A stretch of DNA of 64,000 nucleotides from Henriciella sp. (GCA_013213785.1 JABSPZ010000017.1:1-64000); one strand, 5' to 3'. Counted from the stretch's first letter, positions 24,494 to 33,866 are shown. Translations and numbers: made by a program. Notes: generated by a model from the sequence alone, not told the origin.

Positions 24494-25651
24494 ATGATCA
24501 ATCGACGCAGTTTGCTTATTTCGGGTGGCGCGGCGGCTCTTATTGGCGGGGTTGGCACCGTGACAACCGCGAACGGGCCCGGGCTCGCGAAGGCGAGGGC
24601 GCCCTGGAAGCAAGCCGGTGAAAGCTTGGGAGATCCACGTCTCGATGCGCTGGCCTATGCGATTCTTGCCCCCAATCCGCATAACCGGCAGCCTTGGCAA
24701 TTTGATCTCGTCGGCGATGACCGGATCGACGTTTATGTCGATCTGGATCGCCGCCTGCCGCACACAGATCCGTTCGATCGTCAGATCACGATTGGATTTG
24801 GTTGCATGCTTGAGCTGCTCCGTATCGCGGCTGCTGAGCAAGGATTTCAGGCTGAAATCACACCATTCCCAGATGGGCAGGCCTATCCACGCCTGAATGG
24901 CAATCGAATCGCGCAGGTACGATTTGTCCGACAGACCGGAATACAAACTGATCCGTTGTTCGAAAGCATCTTAGAGCGTCGATCTACGAAAGAACCTTAC
25001 GACACTGCACGGCCCGTCGCGCGAGAGGCGATCGACAAAATCATCGCTGGTGGAGGCGGCGCCTTGGACATTGGAGGTGCGATCGACGCTGCGCAGCGCG
25101 ATCGAATTATAGGCCTCGCCTGGGAAGGCTTTCAAATCGAGTTGGCAACAGATGTCACCCGCCGCGAGAGTGTTGATTTGATGCGCATTGGCAATCGCGA
25201 AGTGGTCGAAAATCCAGACGGCATCGATATGGGCGGGATTCCTATGGGACTCTTTAAAATGACCGGTATCGTCAATCGCAAGGATCTCGATACGCCCGGC
25301 ACCACGGCTTATAATGAAGGCCTGAAAATGTACGATCCAATCATTCATTCAGCGCAAGGGTTTGTTTGGGTGAAAGCCGAAGAGAATACACGCCTCAGCC
25401 AGTTGGAAGCCGGCCAAGCTTGGGTGCGCATGAATCTTGCCGCACAGCAAAATGGCGTATGTGTCCATCCGCTCAGTCAGATCTTACAAGAGTTCCCCGA
25501 AATGGCTGAACCGTATGAGGCCATTCGAACAGAGCTCAATGTTCAGCCAAATGGGGTCATCCATATGCTTGGGCGCGTCGGCTACACAAAATTCCCTGCT
25601 GCCAGCCCGCGCTGGCCGATTGAAAGTAAGCTGATAAACTCAGCTACATGA
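24494..25651 (+). CDS. Tat-exported Acg-family nitroreductase-like flavoprotein
   Basis: A 385-residue FMN-binding protein of the Acg (nitroreductase-fold) family. The N-terminus has a twin-arginine signal (NRRSLLISGGAAALIGG), so it is probably folded in the cytoplasm and exported. Key segments are AILAPNPHNRQPWQF (about 56-70), RLPHTDPFDRQITIGFG and ILERRSTKEPYD. Members bind FMN; some are thought to sequester flavin rather than reduce substrates. ATG 24494 is preferred to 24488 because AAGGA lies eight bases before it. The stop overlaps the marR start (ATGA). Expression is probably controlled by that MarR at the palindrome directly upstream. Confidence 0.85.
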   Translation: MINRRSLLISGGAAALIGGVGTVTTANGPGLAKARAPWKQAGESLGDPRLDALAYAILAPNPHNRQPWQFDLVGDDRIDVYVDLDRRLPHTDPFDRQITIGFGCMLELLRIAAAEQGFQAEITPFPDGQAYPRLNGNRIAQVRFVRQTGIQTDPLFESILERRSTKEPYDTARPVAREAIDKIIAGGGGALDIGGAIDAAQRDRIIGLAWEGFQIELATDVTRRESVDLMRIGNREVVENPDGIDMGGIPMGLFKMTGIVNRKDLDTPGTTAYNEGLKMYDPIIHSAQGFVWVKAEENTRLSQLEAGQAWVRMNLAAQQNGVCVHPLSQILQEFPEMAEPYEAIRTELNVQPNGVIHMLGRVGYTKFPAASPRWPIESKLINSAT

Positions 25652-26115
25652 GCGATTCCAACCCGCACCGCCTGATCTTCACTTTGTTCAATGAGATTGG
25701 GATCATCCAGCAATTGAGCACAGCACGGTTCTCTAGAGTGCTGGCGCCGGACTTAAACCCTTCGGAGTTCGGCGTGCTCAACCATTTTGTCAGGCTTGGG
25801 GACGGCAAAACGCCAACCTATTTGGCGAAAGCCTTTCAAATGACGAAGCCGTCCATGACCGCGATTTTGGGAAAGCTGGAACGCAAGGGATATATCGAGA
25901 TCGTGGCAAGCAAAGAAGACCGCAGGCAGAAAATCGTCACCCTAACCGAAGCAGGCCGAACCGCACGGGGCAAAGGCCTACAGGCGATGGCGCCGCTCGC
26001 AGATATTGTCTTGAAATCTCAGGACATTTCGGACCTGGAAGCCATGCTCCCAAAACTGCAAGCGTTGCGCGAATTCCTCGATGAGGAAAGAAATGTTGTG
26101 GACGGAATAAACTGA
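25648..26115 (+). CDS. MarR-family transcriptional regulator
   Basis: A 155-residue winged-helix regulator. The HTH includes TYLAKAFQMTKPSMTAILGKLERKGYIEI (about 52-80) and the wing SKEDRRQKIVTLTEAGR, both diagnostic for MarR. N- and C-terminal helices form the dimer interface. Its ATG overlaps the flavoprotein stop by four bases, so it is translated from the same mRNA and probably autoregulates through the inverted repeat at 24443-24480. The inducing ligand is unknown; MarR partners of oxidoreductases commonly respond to electrophiles, phenols or quinones. Confidence 0.9.
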   Translation: MSDSNPHRLIFTLFNEIGIIQQLSTARFSRVLAPDLNPSEFGVLNHFVRLGDGKTPTYLAKAFQMTKPSMTAILGKLERKGYIEIVASKEDRRQKIVTLTEAGRTARGKGLQAMAPLADIVLKSQDISDLEAMLPKLQALREFLDEERNVVDGIN

Positions 26116-26211
26116 TCTTGGCACGCACTGCAAATCAGCCCTATTGCTACCAATTCGTTAACATTTAGCGCCTATTTGTTAAGATTATCGAATTCACAGG
26201 GGCTGTGAGAA

Positions 26212-27444
26212 ATGATCGCCTTGGTCTTTTTAGTGTATGCCTTGATGGGGGCTGGAGCTGGTTGGGCGCTGCATACCTATGCTGCGATCGAGCTACCTCT
26301 CGCGATTTGTGCTGGCGCTATTGTAACCGCGTTGATTGGCCAAGTGCATCTTTTTGCGACCCGTTCTGGCAAGTCGGATGATCTCTCTACTCGCGTCGAC
26401 GCGCTTGAAAGTTTGCAGCGCGAAAGTGCTCAGCAAATGGACGTTGTTGAAGCCCGCACCGCAGCGATCGAAACAACCGTCAAACAAGAACTGACCGAGC
26501 GCCGTGATGCGTTGGTCAGCGAAATGCGTCAGCTAGAGACCTTAATTGAGCGCCTGTCGCGCAGTTTCGAGACAAAGCTTGCGGATGCGGAGGTGACGGG
26601 GGATGTCGCACCGCAGGATGACGCCGTCCTTCGGCGTGTGAAAGACGCGCTCCAAGATGGCCGTGTCGATTTGCATTTGCAGCCCATCGTATCGCTGCCG
26701 CAGCGCCGTGTATCTTTCTATGAAGGGTTCACGAGACTTCGGGATCCGGATGGCTCTCTGATCTTGCCAGCTGATTTCTTGGATGCGGCCCGCCGCGCCA
26801 ATCTACTGGGCGTTCTCGACAATATGATGCTGTATCGCTCTGTGGAAGTTGTGCGCCGATTGGCAGCGCGTGACCGCCGCGTCGGTGTTTTCTGCAATGT
26901 GTCGTCGCACTCGCTTGAGGATCCGCACTTCTTCCCGTTCTTCCTAAACCATATGGAACAGAACAGGGATCTTGCGGGTGCCCTCATTTTTGAGATCCGC
27001 GCCAGTCGGTTCGAGCATCGCTCGCGCCAAATGCGCGAAGCGATGGAGCGTTTGACCGCGCTTGGCTTTCGCTTCTCTATCGATCATGCAGAGAGCATCG
27101 ATATCGACCTTCCACGCCTCCAGGATGCTGGAATTCGGTTCGTCAAATTTAATGGTGGTGATCTGATTGATCAGCTCCGAGATCCGTTTGGACCGCGCCC
27201 CAACTCATCCGCTGATCGTAAGATCGCGGGCGAAGAAGTGGCGGCCGTTTGCTCACGCTATGGTGTGACGCTGATTGCTGAGAAGATCGAAGAAGAGGTC
27301 AGTGTCGTTGAAGTGTTGGAATATGGCATTCCATACGGCCAGGGGCACATCTTCGGGGCGCCGCGTCCGATCAAATCATCTTTGATGGAAGAAACAGCGC
27401 CGCCTGCCGAATTGGTGCGGATGCTGACCTCACGCGCATCTTAA
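26212..27444 (+). CDS. tipF: TipF-like membrane EAL-domain protein
   Basis: A 410-residue protein with two N-terminal helices (about 4-20 and 28-48), a coiled coil (about 57-126) and a C-terminal EAL domain (about 138-400). This plan matches TipF of Caulobacter, a c-di-GMP receptor that recruits flagellar assembly factors to the new pole. The catalytic signature is degenerate: EGFTRLRD (171-178) replaces EALLR, and HAESID replaces the DDFG-type loop, so it probably binds rather than degrades c-di-GMP. No other flagellar gene is nearby. GTTAACATTT at about 26157 resembles a CtrA half site, weak evidence only. Confidence 0.75.
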   Translation: MIALVFLVYALMGAGAGWALHTYAAIELPLAICAGAIVTALIGQVHLFATRSGKSDDLSTRVDALESLQRESAQQMDVVEARTAAIETTVKQELTERRDALVSEMRQLETLIERLSRSFETKLADAEVTGDVAPQDDAVLRRVKDALQDGRVDLHLQPIVSLPQRRVSFYEGFTRLRDPDGSLILPADFLDAARRANLLGVLDNMMLYRSVEVVRRLAARDRRVGVFCNVSSHSLEDPHFFPFFLNHMEQNRDLAGALIFEIRASRFEHRSRQMREAMERLTALGFRFSIDHAESIDIDLPRLQDAGIRFVKFNGGDLIDQLRDPFGPRPNSSADRKIAGEEVAAVCSRYGVTLIAEKIEEEVSVVEVLEYGIPYGQGHIFGAPRPIKSSLMEETAPPAELVRMLTSRAS

Positions 27445-27481
27445 GATTGACGCACGGTGCAGCGGCACCTAACTCGCCGAC

Positions 27482-28339
27482 ATGACAGCACCACATTTTC
27501 CGGGCGGGCTTGCCGCTATCTCCGACCAATATGATGCCATACTTTGCGATGTTTGGGGTGTCATTCATAATGGACGCTATGCTTTCGAAGAAGCTTGCGA
27601 AGCCCTCGTGCGATTTCGTGATCAAGGCGGTGCGGTATGCTTGATTACCAATGCTCCTGTCCCGAAAGAGCAAGCGCTTCGACATTTCGATCCTCTTGGC
27701 GTCCCACCCGAAGCTTATGATGACTGCGTCACCTCCGGCGATGCGACGCGTGAGGTGCTGAGCCAGCGCGTTGGGGACGTGTTCTGGCGCATGGGCGCAG
27801 ATGAAGGCTGGGAGCATGATCGCTATCTCTATGAAGGCTTGGATCTTCAGTTTGGAGATGAGCGTAATTCTAATGCAGTGCTGTGCATTGGGCTTGAGGA
27901 TCAGCTTAATGATCATCCGGATGATTACCGTGATCGACTGGCCGAAGCAGCGGACCGCGGCATGGATATGATTTGCGCCAATCCCGATATTCGCGTGCGA
28001 ATTGGCGACCAGCTGCATTGGTGTGCCGGCGCGCTTGCGCAAGTTTTCGAAGAAGAGGGCGGGACGGTCATCTACCCGGGCAAACCGCACGCTCCGATCT
28101 ATGAACTGGCTTTGTCAAAGCTCGCTGATCTTGGAGTTGAAGCAGCGGCGGAACGGACGCTCTGTATTGGCGATAGCCCTGCAACGGACATGCGCGGCGC
28201 GCTCAATCAGACGTTTCATGGTTTATACGTCGGGACCGGTCTCAAAGAGCATGGCGCAAACTTTGAGCATGAGGTTGCTGACTTGCTGAATGACTATTCG
28301 GTGATCGCCAAATGGGCGATGCCGAAACTCACATGGTGA
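27482..28339 (+). CDS. HAD-superfamily IIA phosphatase-like hydrolase
   Basis: A 285-residue haloacid dehalogenase subclass IIA protein (TIGR01459-type). Motif I is LCDVWGVIHNG (21-31), motif II LITNAP, motif III the Lys in IYPGKPHAPIY and motif IV LCIGDSPATDMRGA. The substrate is unknown; relatives act on nucleotide or sugar phosphates. There is no ribosome binding site. TTGACG (27447-27452) and TAACTC (27470-27475), 17 bases apart, would set transcription start at the A of the ATG, so the mRNA may be leaderless. Confidence 0.87.
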   Translation: MTAPHFPGGLAAISDQYDAILCDVWGVIHNGRYAFEEACEALVRFRDQGGAVCLITNAPVPKEQALRHFDPLGVPPEAYDDCVTSGDATREVLSQRVGDVFWRMGADEGWEHDRYLYEGLDLQFGDERNSNAVLCIGLEDQLNDHPDDYRDRLAEAADRGMDMICANPDIRVRIGDQLHWCAGALAQVFEEEGGTVIYPGKPHAPIYELALSKLADLGVEAAAERTLCIGDSPATDMRGALNQTFHGLYVGTGLKEHGANFEHEVADLLNDYSVIAKWAMPKLTW

Positions 28340-28394
28340 CGAATCCTGAAACACACTGTAACACGCCGTGAACGAGAATGGAGACGTATCCGCC

Positions 28395-28826
28395 ATGACG
28401 TATAAAGAAGGCTACAAATACGAAGACATGTCGATCGGCATGACGCACCAGACGGTGCACACGATTACCGAGAAAGACATCGATCTTTTCGCCGAGGTTT
28501 CGGGCGATCGAAACCCGCTTCACATGGATGAGGAATTCGCCAAGCAAACTCAGTTTGGCCAACGCATCGCCCATGGCGCGCTGACCGCGAGTTACATTTC
28601 GGGTATCCTTGGAAATGATCTTCCGGGTCCAGGGTCCATCTTTGTTGGCTTGAACATGCGCTTCCGTCGCCCGGTTTACATTGGCTCTGAAGTGATCGTG
28701 AAGGTCGAAGTGACCGAGATGAAAGAGCGCGGCAATCGCGTAACGCTCAAAGTCACATGCAGCGTTGACGGAAAAGCCGCCATTTCAGGCGAAGCCATGG
28801 TCATGGTGCCAAGCCGAGACGCATAA
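28395..28826 (+). CDS. MaoC-like (R)-specific enoyl-CoA hydratase
   Basis: A 143-residue hot-dog-fold enzyme. The hydratase-2 motif is clear: GDRNPLHMDEEFAKQTQFGQ (residues 38-57) followed by IAHGALTASYISGILG, containing the catalytic Asp and His. Such PhaJ-like proteins hydrate enoyl-CoA to (R)-3-hydroxyacyl-CoA, linking beta-oxidation to polyhydroxyalkanoate or lipid synthesis. ATG 28395 is chosen because GGAG lies upstream and MTYKEGYKYED is the typical N-terminus; a GTG at 28368 is the alternative. Its last base overlaps the ribF start (TAATG). Confidence 0.88.
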   Translation: MTYKEGYKYEDMSIGMTHQTVHTITEKDIDLFAEVSGDRNPLHMDEEFAKQTQFGQRIAHGALTASYISGILGNDLPGPGSIFVGLNMRFRRPVYIGSEVIVKVEVTEMKERGNRVTLKVTCSVDGKAAISGEAMVMVPSRDA

Positions 28827-29743
28827 TGACGGTCATTGCCCATTATAAAGACGTTCCAGACTCCGCTCGCGGATACTCCGTTGCTTTGGGCAACTTTGAC
28901 GGCGTCCACGCGGGACACCGTGCCGTAATTGAAGGCGCCGCCACCGCGGGCGGTAAGCTGGGTATCGCAACGTTTGAGCCGCCGCCGCGCGCCTTTTTCC
29001 GCCCGGACGATCCGCCGTTTCGAATCTACCGGCCTGCGCGACGCAATGCGCGGCTCGCTGAGATTGGTGCTGCTGCGATTTTCGAGCTGCCGTTCAATGC
29101 AGATATGGCCGCGATGACGGATGAGGCGTTTGCACGAGACGTACTTAAAGAGGGCATTGGCGCCTCACACGTAACGGTTGGCTTTGATTTCCGCTTCGGA
29201 CGCGGACGCATGGGTGATGCCGGCCGTTTGGCCTCGCTCGGCCGGGCTTTGGGCTTTGGCGTTACGATTATTGAGAAAATTGAGGCCTTGGGCGCGAAAG
29301 CCTCATCAACGGCGATTCGAGAAGCTTTAATCGCTGGTGCTCCAGAAAAGGCTGCTGAGATTCTCGGTCATGACTGGGTTGTTGATGGCATTGTTGAGCA
29401 TGGTGAAAAGCGCGGGCGCACGATTGGGTTTTCGACCGCAAACCTGCATCTGGGAGAACTGATCCACCCGCGACATGGCGTGTATGCCGTTCGCGCGCGT
29501 CTTGCAGGAGAGAGCGAGTGGCGCCCTGGTGTTGCAAACTTTGGGCGGACTCCGACCACCGGAATTCGCGACCCGCTGCTCGAGACTTTTATCTTCGATT
29601 TCGAAGGCGATATTTATGGCCAGCAATTGGAGATCGCTCTGGTTCGCTATTTGCGACCTGAGCTGAAATTTGACGTCCTTGATGACATGGTCGCGCAAAT
29701 GCACCGCGATGTTGAGGATGCTCGGAATCATCTGGCGGGATGA
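28826..29743 (+). CDS. ribF: Bifunctional riboflavin kinase/FAD synthetase
   Basis: Makes FMN from riboflavin and FAD from FMN. In 305 residues the N-terminal nucleotidyltransferase domain has LGNFDGVHAGHRAVI (22-36) and the STAIREAL segment (about 151-158); the C-terminal kinase domain has RGRTIGFSTANL (about 189-200) and GVYAVRA. Length matches the family. It overlaps the maoC-like gene by one base and precedes ileS, an arrangement common in proteobacteria (ribF-ileS-lspA). No FMN riboswitch is visible upstream. Confidence 0.95.
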   Translation: MTVIAHYKDVPDSARGYSVALGNFDGVHAGHRAVIEGAATAGGKLGIATFEPPPRAFFRPDDPPFRIYRPARRNARLAEIGAAAIFELPFNADMAAMTDEAFARDVLKEGIGASHVTVGFDFRFGRGRMGDAGRLASLGRALGFGVTIIEKIEALGAKASSTAIREALIAGAPEKAAEILGHDWVVDGIVEHGEKRGRTIGFSTANLHLGELIHPRHGVYAVRARLAGESEWRPGVANFGRTPTTGIRDPLLETFIFDFEGDIYGQQLEIALVRYLRPELKFDVLDDMVAQMHRDVEDARNHLAG

Positions 29744-29893
29744 CAGGGCCTACGACCCCTGCTAAGCGGCCCTCATGAGCAAAGCCGCGCGCATAATCAT
29801 TATTCGAATTAGCGGCCCGGTCGTCCGCCCTTAGGGGCTCGCGGCCGGGGAGCCCTTAGCCCTTTCTTCACACGCTGATCCGAAGACGACCAA

Positions 29894-32839
29894 ATGGCCG
29901 ATACTGACAAACCGAAAAAACCAGAAAATCCCTACAAGGACACACTGTTCCTTCCGACCACCGATTTCCCAATGCGGGGCGGCTTGCCAAAGGCCGAGCC
30001 AAAGTGGATCGAAAAGTGGGATGAAATGAAGCTTTATGAGCGGTTCCGCGCCGATGCGAAGGACCGCGGTGCAGAGCCGTTTATCCTGCACGATGGCCCG
30101 CCATATGCGAACGGACCGATCCACCTCGGTACCGCGATGAACAAGATCATCAAGGACATCATCGTCCGCAATCACCAGATGCGCGGTTATGATGCGTCTT
30201 ATTTGCCAGGTTGGGACTGTCACGGTCTCCCGATTGAGTGGAAAGTTGAAGAGCAGTTCCGCTCCAAAGGCCGCACCAAAGATGATGTGCCGGGCGACGA
30301 GTTTCGCCGGGCTTGCCGCGAATATGCGGCGGGGTGGATCGAGTTTCAGAAAGCGGGTTTCCGTCGCTGCGGCGTCGAAGGCGAGTGGGACGATCCTTAC
30401 ATGACCATGAACTTCAACTCAGAAGCTGCGACGGTGCGTGAATTCTTGCGCGTTGCGATGGGCGGGCGACTGGTGCGCGGGGCGAAACCCGTGATGTGGT
30501 CGCCAGTTGAGCGGACCGCGCTGGCGGAAGCGGAAGTGGAATATCACGACCGGAAAGTGCCGGTGATCTGGGTGAAGTTTCCGGTAAAATCAGGGCCCGC
30601 TGAGCTTGCCGACACGGCCGTGGTCATCTGGACGACGACCCCATGGACGATCCCCGCCAACCAGGCGGTGTCTTACAATGCCGGGATCGCTTACGGCCTT
30701 TATCGCGTCGAAGACGTGATGACCGAGGAAGAACTTGGCTTTGCACCTTATGCCAAAGCCGGTGAATTGCTGGTCGTGGCAGACGCGCTCGCGGCAAGCG
30801 TGCGGGACAATGCCAAAATCAAGTCTTGGTCGCGCGTTTCCGACGTCGACCCCTCCAGCATAGAGACCCTGTCGCATCCGCTTCACGCGCACGACAGCTT
30901 CTTCGGCCACGATATCCCAATGTTTGCTGGCGATCACGTTACTGACGACGCCGGTACAGGCTTTGTGCACACCGCGCCAGCGCACGGTGAGGACGACTTT
31001 AATGTCTGGGTCGAATCCGGCCGCACGACACAGCAAATCCGCCAGATCGTCGATCCAGATGGCTGTTATATCGAAGACGTCCCAGCACCGCTGGCAGGGC
31101 TCGATATCATCCGTACTTCCGGCAAGAAGCGCGGCGAGCAGGGCAAAGCCAATCCGGAAGTCATCAAACTACTCGCGGAGAGCGGCAACCTGCTTGCCCG
31201 CGGGATGACCAGCATTCGCGATGCGCACTCCTGGCGGTCGAAAGCTCCGGTTATCCGCCGAGCAACGCCGCAATGGTTCATCGCCATGGACACGCCCGGC
31301 AAAGATGGCTCTCGCCCGCTGCGTGAGATGGCGCTCGAAGGCATTGAGCAAACCAAGTTCGTGCCGCCAACTGGATATAATCGTCTGAAATCCATGGTCG
31401 CGGATCGCCCGGACTGGTTGATCTCCCGCCAGCGCAATTGGGGTGTCCCGATCACACTGCTCGTCAACGAAAAGGGTGAGCCGCACACGGCTGCGCTTTC
31501 TGAGGCTGACGCGGCTGCAGTGAATGAGAAGATCCTTGCAAAGATCCGTGAAGAGGGCGTCGAAGGATGGTTCTCTGCCAAAGTCAGCGATTTTCTCGAC
31601 GACCCAGCTGGCTGGGATAAAGTCAATGACGTGCTCGATGTCTGGTTTGACTCAGGCACGACGCACGCGTTCGCTCTCCGTGATCGCGGGATCATTGATG
31701 ATGAGACCGGCGTCGCCGACGTATACATGGAAGGCTCTGACCAGCATCGCGGTTGGTTCCAGTCATCTTTGCTGGAAAGCTGCGCAACGCGCGGTATGGC
31801 CCCGTTCAAACAAGTCGTCACGCACGGCATGATCGTGGATGGCGAGGGTAAGAAAATGTCGAAATCGATCGGGAATACGATCGATCCAGCCGACTTTGCC
31901 AAACAGTACGGTATTGAAATTCTTCGTCTGTGGACCGCCAGCGCGGACTATACCGAAGACCTGCGCATCTCTGACGAGATCATCAAGGGCGCGGTTGAGA
32001 ATTATCGCCGTCTCCGCAACACGTTGCGCTATCTGCTTGGCGCGTTGGACGGCTATAAGCCGGAAGAAGCTGTTCTCCCGGTTGAGATGCCAAGCCTTGA
32101 GAGCTGGGTGCTGCATCGTCTGGCGGAGCTCGATGATCTGGTCCGCAAAGCCTACCAAGAGCATGATTTCAAACGGGTTATGTCCGCGCTTTTGAACTTC
32201 TGTTCAGTCGATCTTTCTGCGGTCTATTTCGATATCCGAAAAGACAGCCTTTATTGCGATGCGCCTAGTGACGTTCGCCGCCGGTCAGCGCGTACGGTTA
32301 TGGCAGCGATCCTGGAGCGTTTGCTCGGTTGGCTCGCACCGATCATGCCCTTCACGACCGAAGAAGCCTTCTTGCTCAGCGTCTTTGCTGACAAGGCAGA
32401 CAGTGTTCACTTGCTGCAAATGCCGGAAACGCCGCTCGATTGGAAAGACGACGAGATTGCGGCGCGCTGGGAGAAAATCTTCCGCGTCCGCCGCGTTGTC
32501 ACCGGCGCAATTGAGGTCGAGCGCCGTGAAAAGCGCATTCGCTCGTCACTGGAAGCTGCACCGACTGTGTTCATTAAGGATGCAGACCTAATGGCGGCCT
32601 ATGAAGGTGAAGCGGCTGAAGACATTTTCATCACCTCGCAAGCGAAGCTGGTAGCGGAGGACGCACCCGCTGATGCGTTCAATCTCCCAGAGGAGGCGAG
32701 TGTCGCCGTTCTGCCAGGACAGGCGAGCGGGATTAAATGCGCCCGCAGCTGGAAATATTTCGATCCAACGAGTGCTGACCCTGAGTTTCCTGATGTGACT
32801 CCGCGCGATGCGGCTGCTATTCGGGAAATCAGAGGATAA
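29894..32839 (+). CDS. ileS: Isoleucine--tRNA ligase
   Basis: Class Ia synthetase charging tRNA-Ile, 981 residues. HLGT of the HIGH motif lies at 77-80 and KKMSKS at about 653-658; the CP1 editing domain is between them (WTTTPWTIPANQA, VHTAPAHGEDDF). The C-terminal zinc-finger region is degenerate: KCARSWKYF keeps only one cysteine of the usual CxRC pair and the second pair is missing, the tail reading PDVTPRDAAAIREIRG. The 150-bp upstream gap holds a 6-bp GGGCTC/GAGCCC hairpin near 29835-29855 but no riboswitch. lspA follows after two bases. Confidence 0.96.
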   Translation: MADTDKPKKPENPYKDTLFLPTTDFPMRGGLPKAEPKWIEKWDEMKLYERFRADAKDRGAEPFILHDGPPYANGPIHLGTAMNKIIKDIIVRNHQMRGYDASYLPGWDCHGLPIEWKVEEQFRSKGRTKDDVPGDEFRRACREYAAGWIEFQKAGFRRCGVEGEWDDPYMTMNFNSEAATVREFLRVAMGGRLVRGAKPVMWSPVERTALAEAEVEYHDRKVPVIWVKFPVKSGPAELADTAVVIWTTTPWTIPANQAVSYNAGIAYGLYRVEDVMTEEELGFAPYAKAGELLVVADALAASVRDNAKIKSWSRVSDVDPSSIETLSHPLHAHDSFFGHDIPMFAGDHVTDDAGTGFVHTAPAHGEDDFNVWVESGRTTQQIRQIVDPDGCYIEDVPAPLAGLDIIRTSGKKRGEQGKANPEVIKLLAESGNLLARGMTSIRDAHSWRSKAPVIRRATPQWFIAMDTPGKDGSRPLREMALEGIEQTKFVPPTGYNRLKSMVADRPDWLISRQRNWGVPITLLVNEKGEPHTAALSEADAAAVNEKILAKIREEGVEGWFSAKVSDFLDDPAGWDKVNDVLDVWFDSGTTHAFALRDRGIIDDETGVADVYMEGSDQHRGWFQSSLLESCATRGMAPFKQVVTHGMIVDGEGKKMSKSIGNTIDPADFAKQYGIEILRLWTASADYTEDLRISDEIIKGAVENYRRLRNTLRYLLGALDGYKPEEAVLPVEMPSLESWVLHRLAELDDLVRKAYQEHDFKRVMSALLNFCSVDLSAVYFDIRKDSLYCDAPSDVRRRSARTVMAAILERLLGWLAPIMPFTTEEAFLLSVFADKADSVHLLQMPETPLDWKDDEIAARWEKIFRVRRVVTGAIEVERREKRIRSSLEAAPTVFIKDADLMAAYEGEAAEDIFITSQAKLVAEDAPADAFNLPEEASVAVLPGQASGIKCARSWKYFDPTSADPEFPDVTPRDAAAIREIRG

Positions 32840-32841
32840 GA

Positions 32842-33381
32842 ATGACGAAGCCTTTCCGCTACGCCCTGTTTTTTGCGATCCCGATCATTGTGATCCTGGA
32901 TCAGTGGACCAAGTGGCTGATCCTGAGCGAGCCGAAGTTCAATGCTTTGGGGTGCTTGGATCAAACACAGCGCTGCGGGCAAATTGAGGTCATGTCCTTT
33001 TTTGATCTCACTATGGTTTGGAACCGAGGGATCAGTTTTGGTATCGGGCAATCAGAAGGCCTTATGCGCTGGTTCTTAGTTCTGATGACGACGGGGATCG
33101 CGATTGGTTTCACGGTTTGGCTGTTCCAAGCGACGCGTCGCTTCACGGGCATCGCGCTGGCGCTCGTGATCGGCGGGGCGTTTGGCAATGTCATTGATCG
33201 CGTGCGATTTGGCGCGGTGGTCGATTTTCTAGATTTCAGCGGAATTCTGCGACCTTACTTTTTCAACTACGTTTTTAATGTTGCAGACGCGGCGATTTCT
33301 GTTGGCGCGGTCTTGCTCTTTGCTGACCAGTTTCTAATGTCGCAAGAAGAGAAAACGGCTGGGGCCGTAAACGAGGAATAG
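32842..33381 (+). CDS. lspA: Lipoprotein signal peptidase II
   Basis: Inner-membrane aspartic protease that removes signal peptides from prolipoproteins. The 179-residue protein has four helices, the DQWTKW motif near residue 20, the conserved WNRGISFGI loop, and the catalytic aspartates in GNVIDRVRFGAVVDF and FNVADAAIS. It starts two bases after the ileS stop, forming ileS-lspA, and is followed by a lipoprotein gene that is itself a substrate. Confidence 0.95.
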   Translation: MTKPFRYALFFAIPIIVILDQWTKWLILSEPKFNALGCLDQTQRCGQIEVMSFFDLTMVWNRGISFGIGQSEGLMRWFLVLMTTGIAIGFTVWLFQATRRFTGIALALVIGGAFGNVIDRVRFGAVVDFLDFSGILRPYFFNYVFNVADAAISVGAVLLFADQFLMSQEEKTAGAVNEE

Positions 33382-33392
33382 GCGAGGACGCC

Positions 33393-33866
33393 ATGAAGAA
33401 GACAGCTATTATACTTTCTGCCGGGGTGGCGATTGGCATGTTGAGCGGATGCGCCTCTCTTGGCGGCACCAACAGTCCGGATGAGTTTCGCGTCGTTAAA
33501 AAGGCGCCATTGGTGATCCCGCCGGATTATAGCCTGCGCCCGCCTGAGCCGGGGGCTGGCCAGCCTTTCGAAGTTGATCCAACGCGGGCCGGCACAGCAT
33601 CGGCGTTTGGTACAGATATTGGCCAGGATGCGAGTGCATCAGAACGCGCTCTGGTGGCTGCGGCTGGTGCGAATGCCGTAAGCCCTGTCATCCGCCAACA
33701 AGTAGATTGGGAAGAGGCTCGCATTATTCGTAAGTCTCAAAGCCTCTCTGATCGCGTGATGAACTCAGACGGATCAGACAATGACGGCGAAGATAGCGCT
33801 ACAGGTGGTGGTGATATCACGATTGAACGCGGCAGCGGCGACCGGTTGAAACTGCCGGGGACGTAA
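33393..33866 (+). CDS. DUF3035 lipoprotein
   Basis: A 157-residue lipoprotein with lipobox LSGC (Cys20). It carries the DUF3035 core SPDEFRVVKKAPLVIPPDY followed by SLRPPEPG, then a flexible Ala/Gly/Asp-rich region. DUF3035 is common in alphaproteobacteria directly after lspA and before M16 peptidases, as here. Molecular function is unknown. Confidence 0.85.
   Translation: MKKTAIILSAGVAIGMLSGCASLGGTNSPDEFRVVKKAPLVIPPDYSLRPPEPGAGQPFEVDPTRAGTASAFGTDIGQDASASERALVAAAGANAVSPVIRQQVDWEEARIIRKSQSLSDRVMNSDGSDNDGEDSATGGGDITIERGSGDRLKLPGT

Noticed and set aside
27371-28090. 239-codon minus-strand ORF over the HAD gene
   Set aside because: It overlaps all HAD motifs in the opposite frame and has no domain or ribosome binding site.
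29744-29893. T-box or other riboswitch upstream of ileS, and FMN riboswitch upstream of ribF
   Set aside because: Only a short GGGCTC/GAGCCC stem is visible before ileS; no T-box sequence is present, and ribF overlaps the preceding gene by one base, leaving no room for a riboswitch.
31066-31902. 278-codon minus-strand ORF inside ileS
   Set aside because: Shadow of ileS; serine/arginine-rich composition typical of antisense frames.
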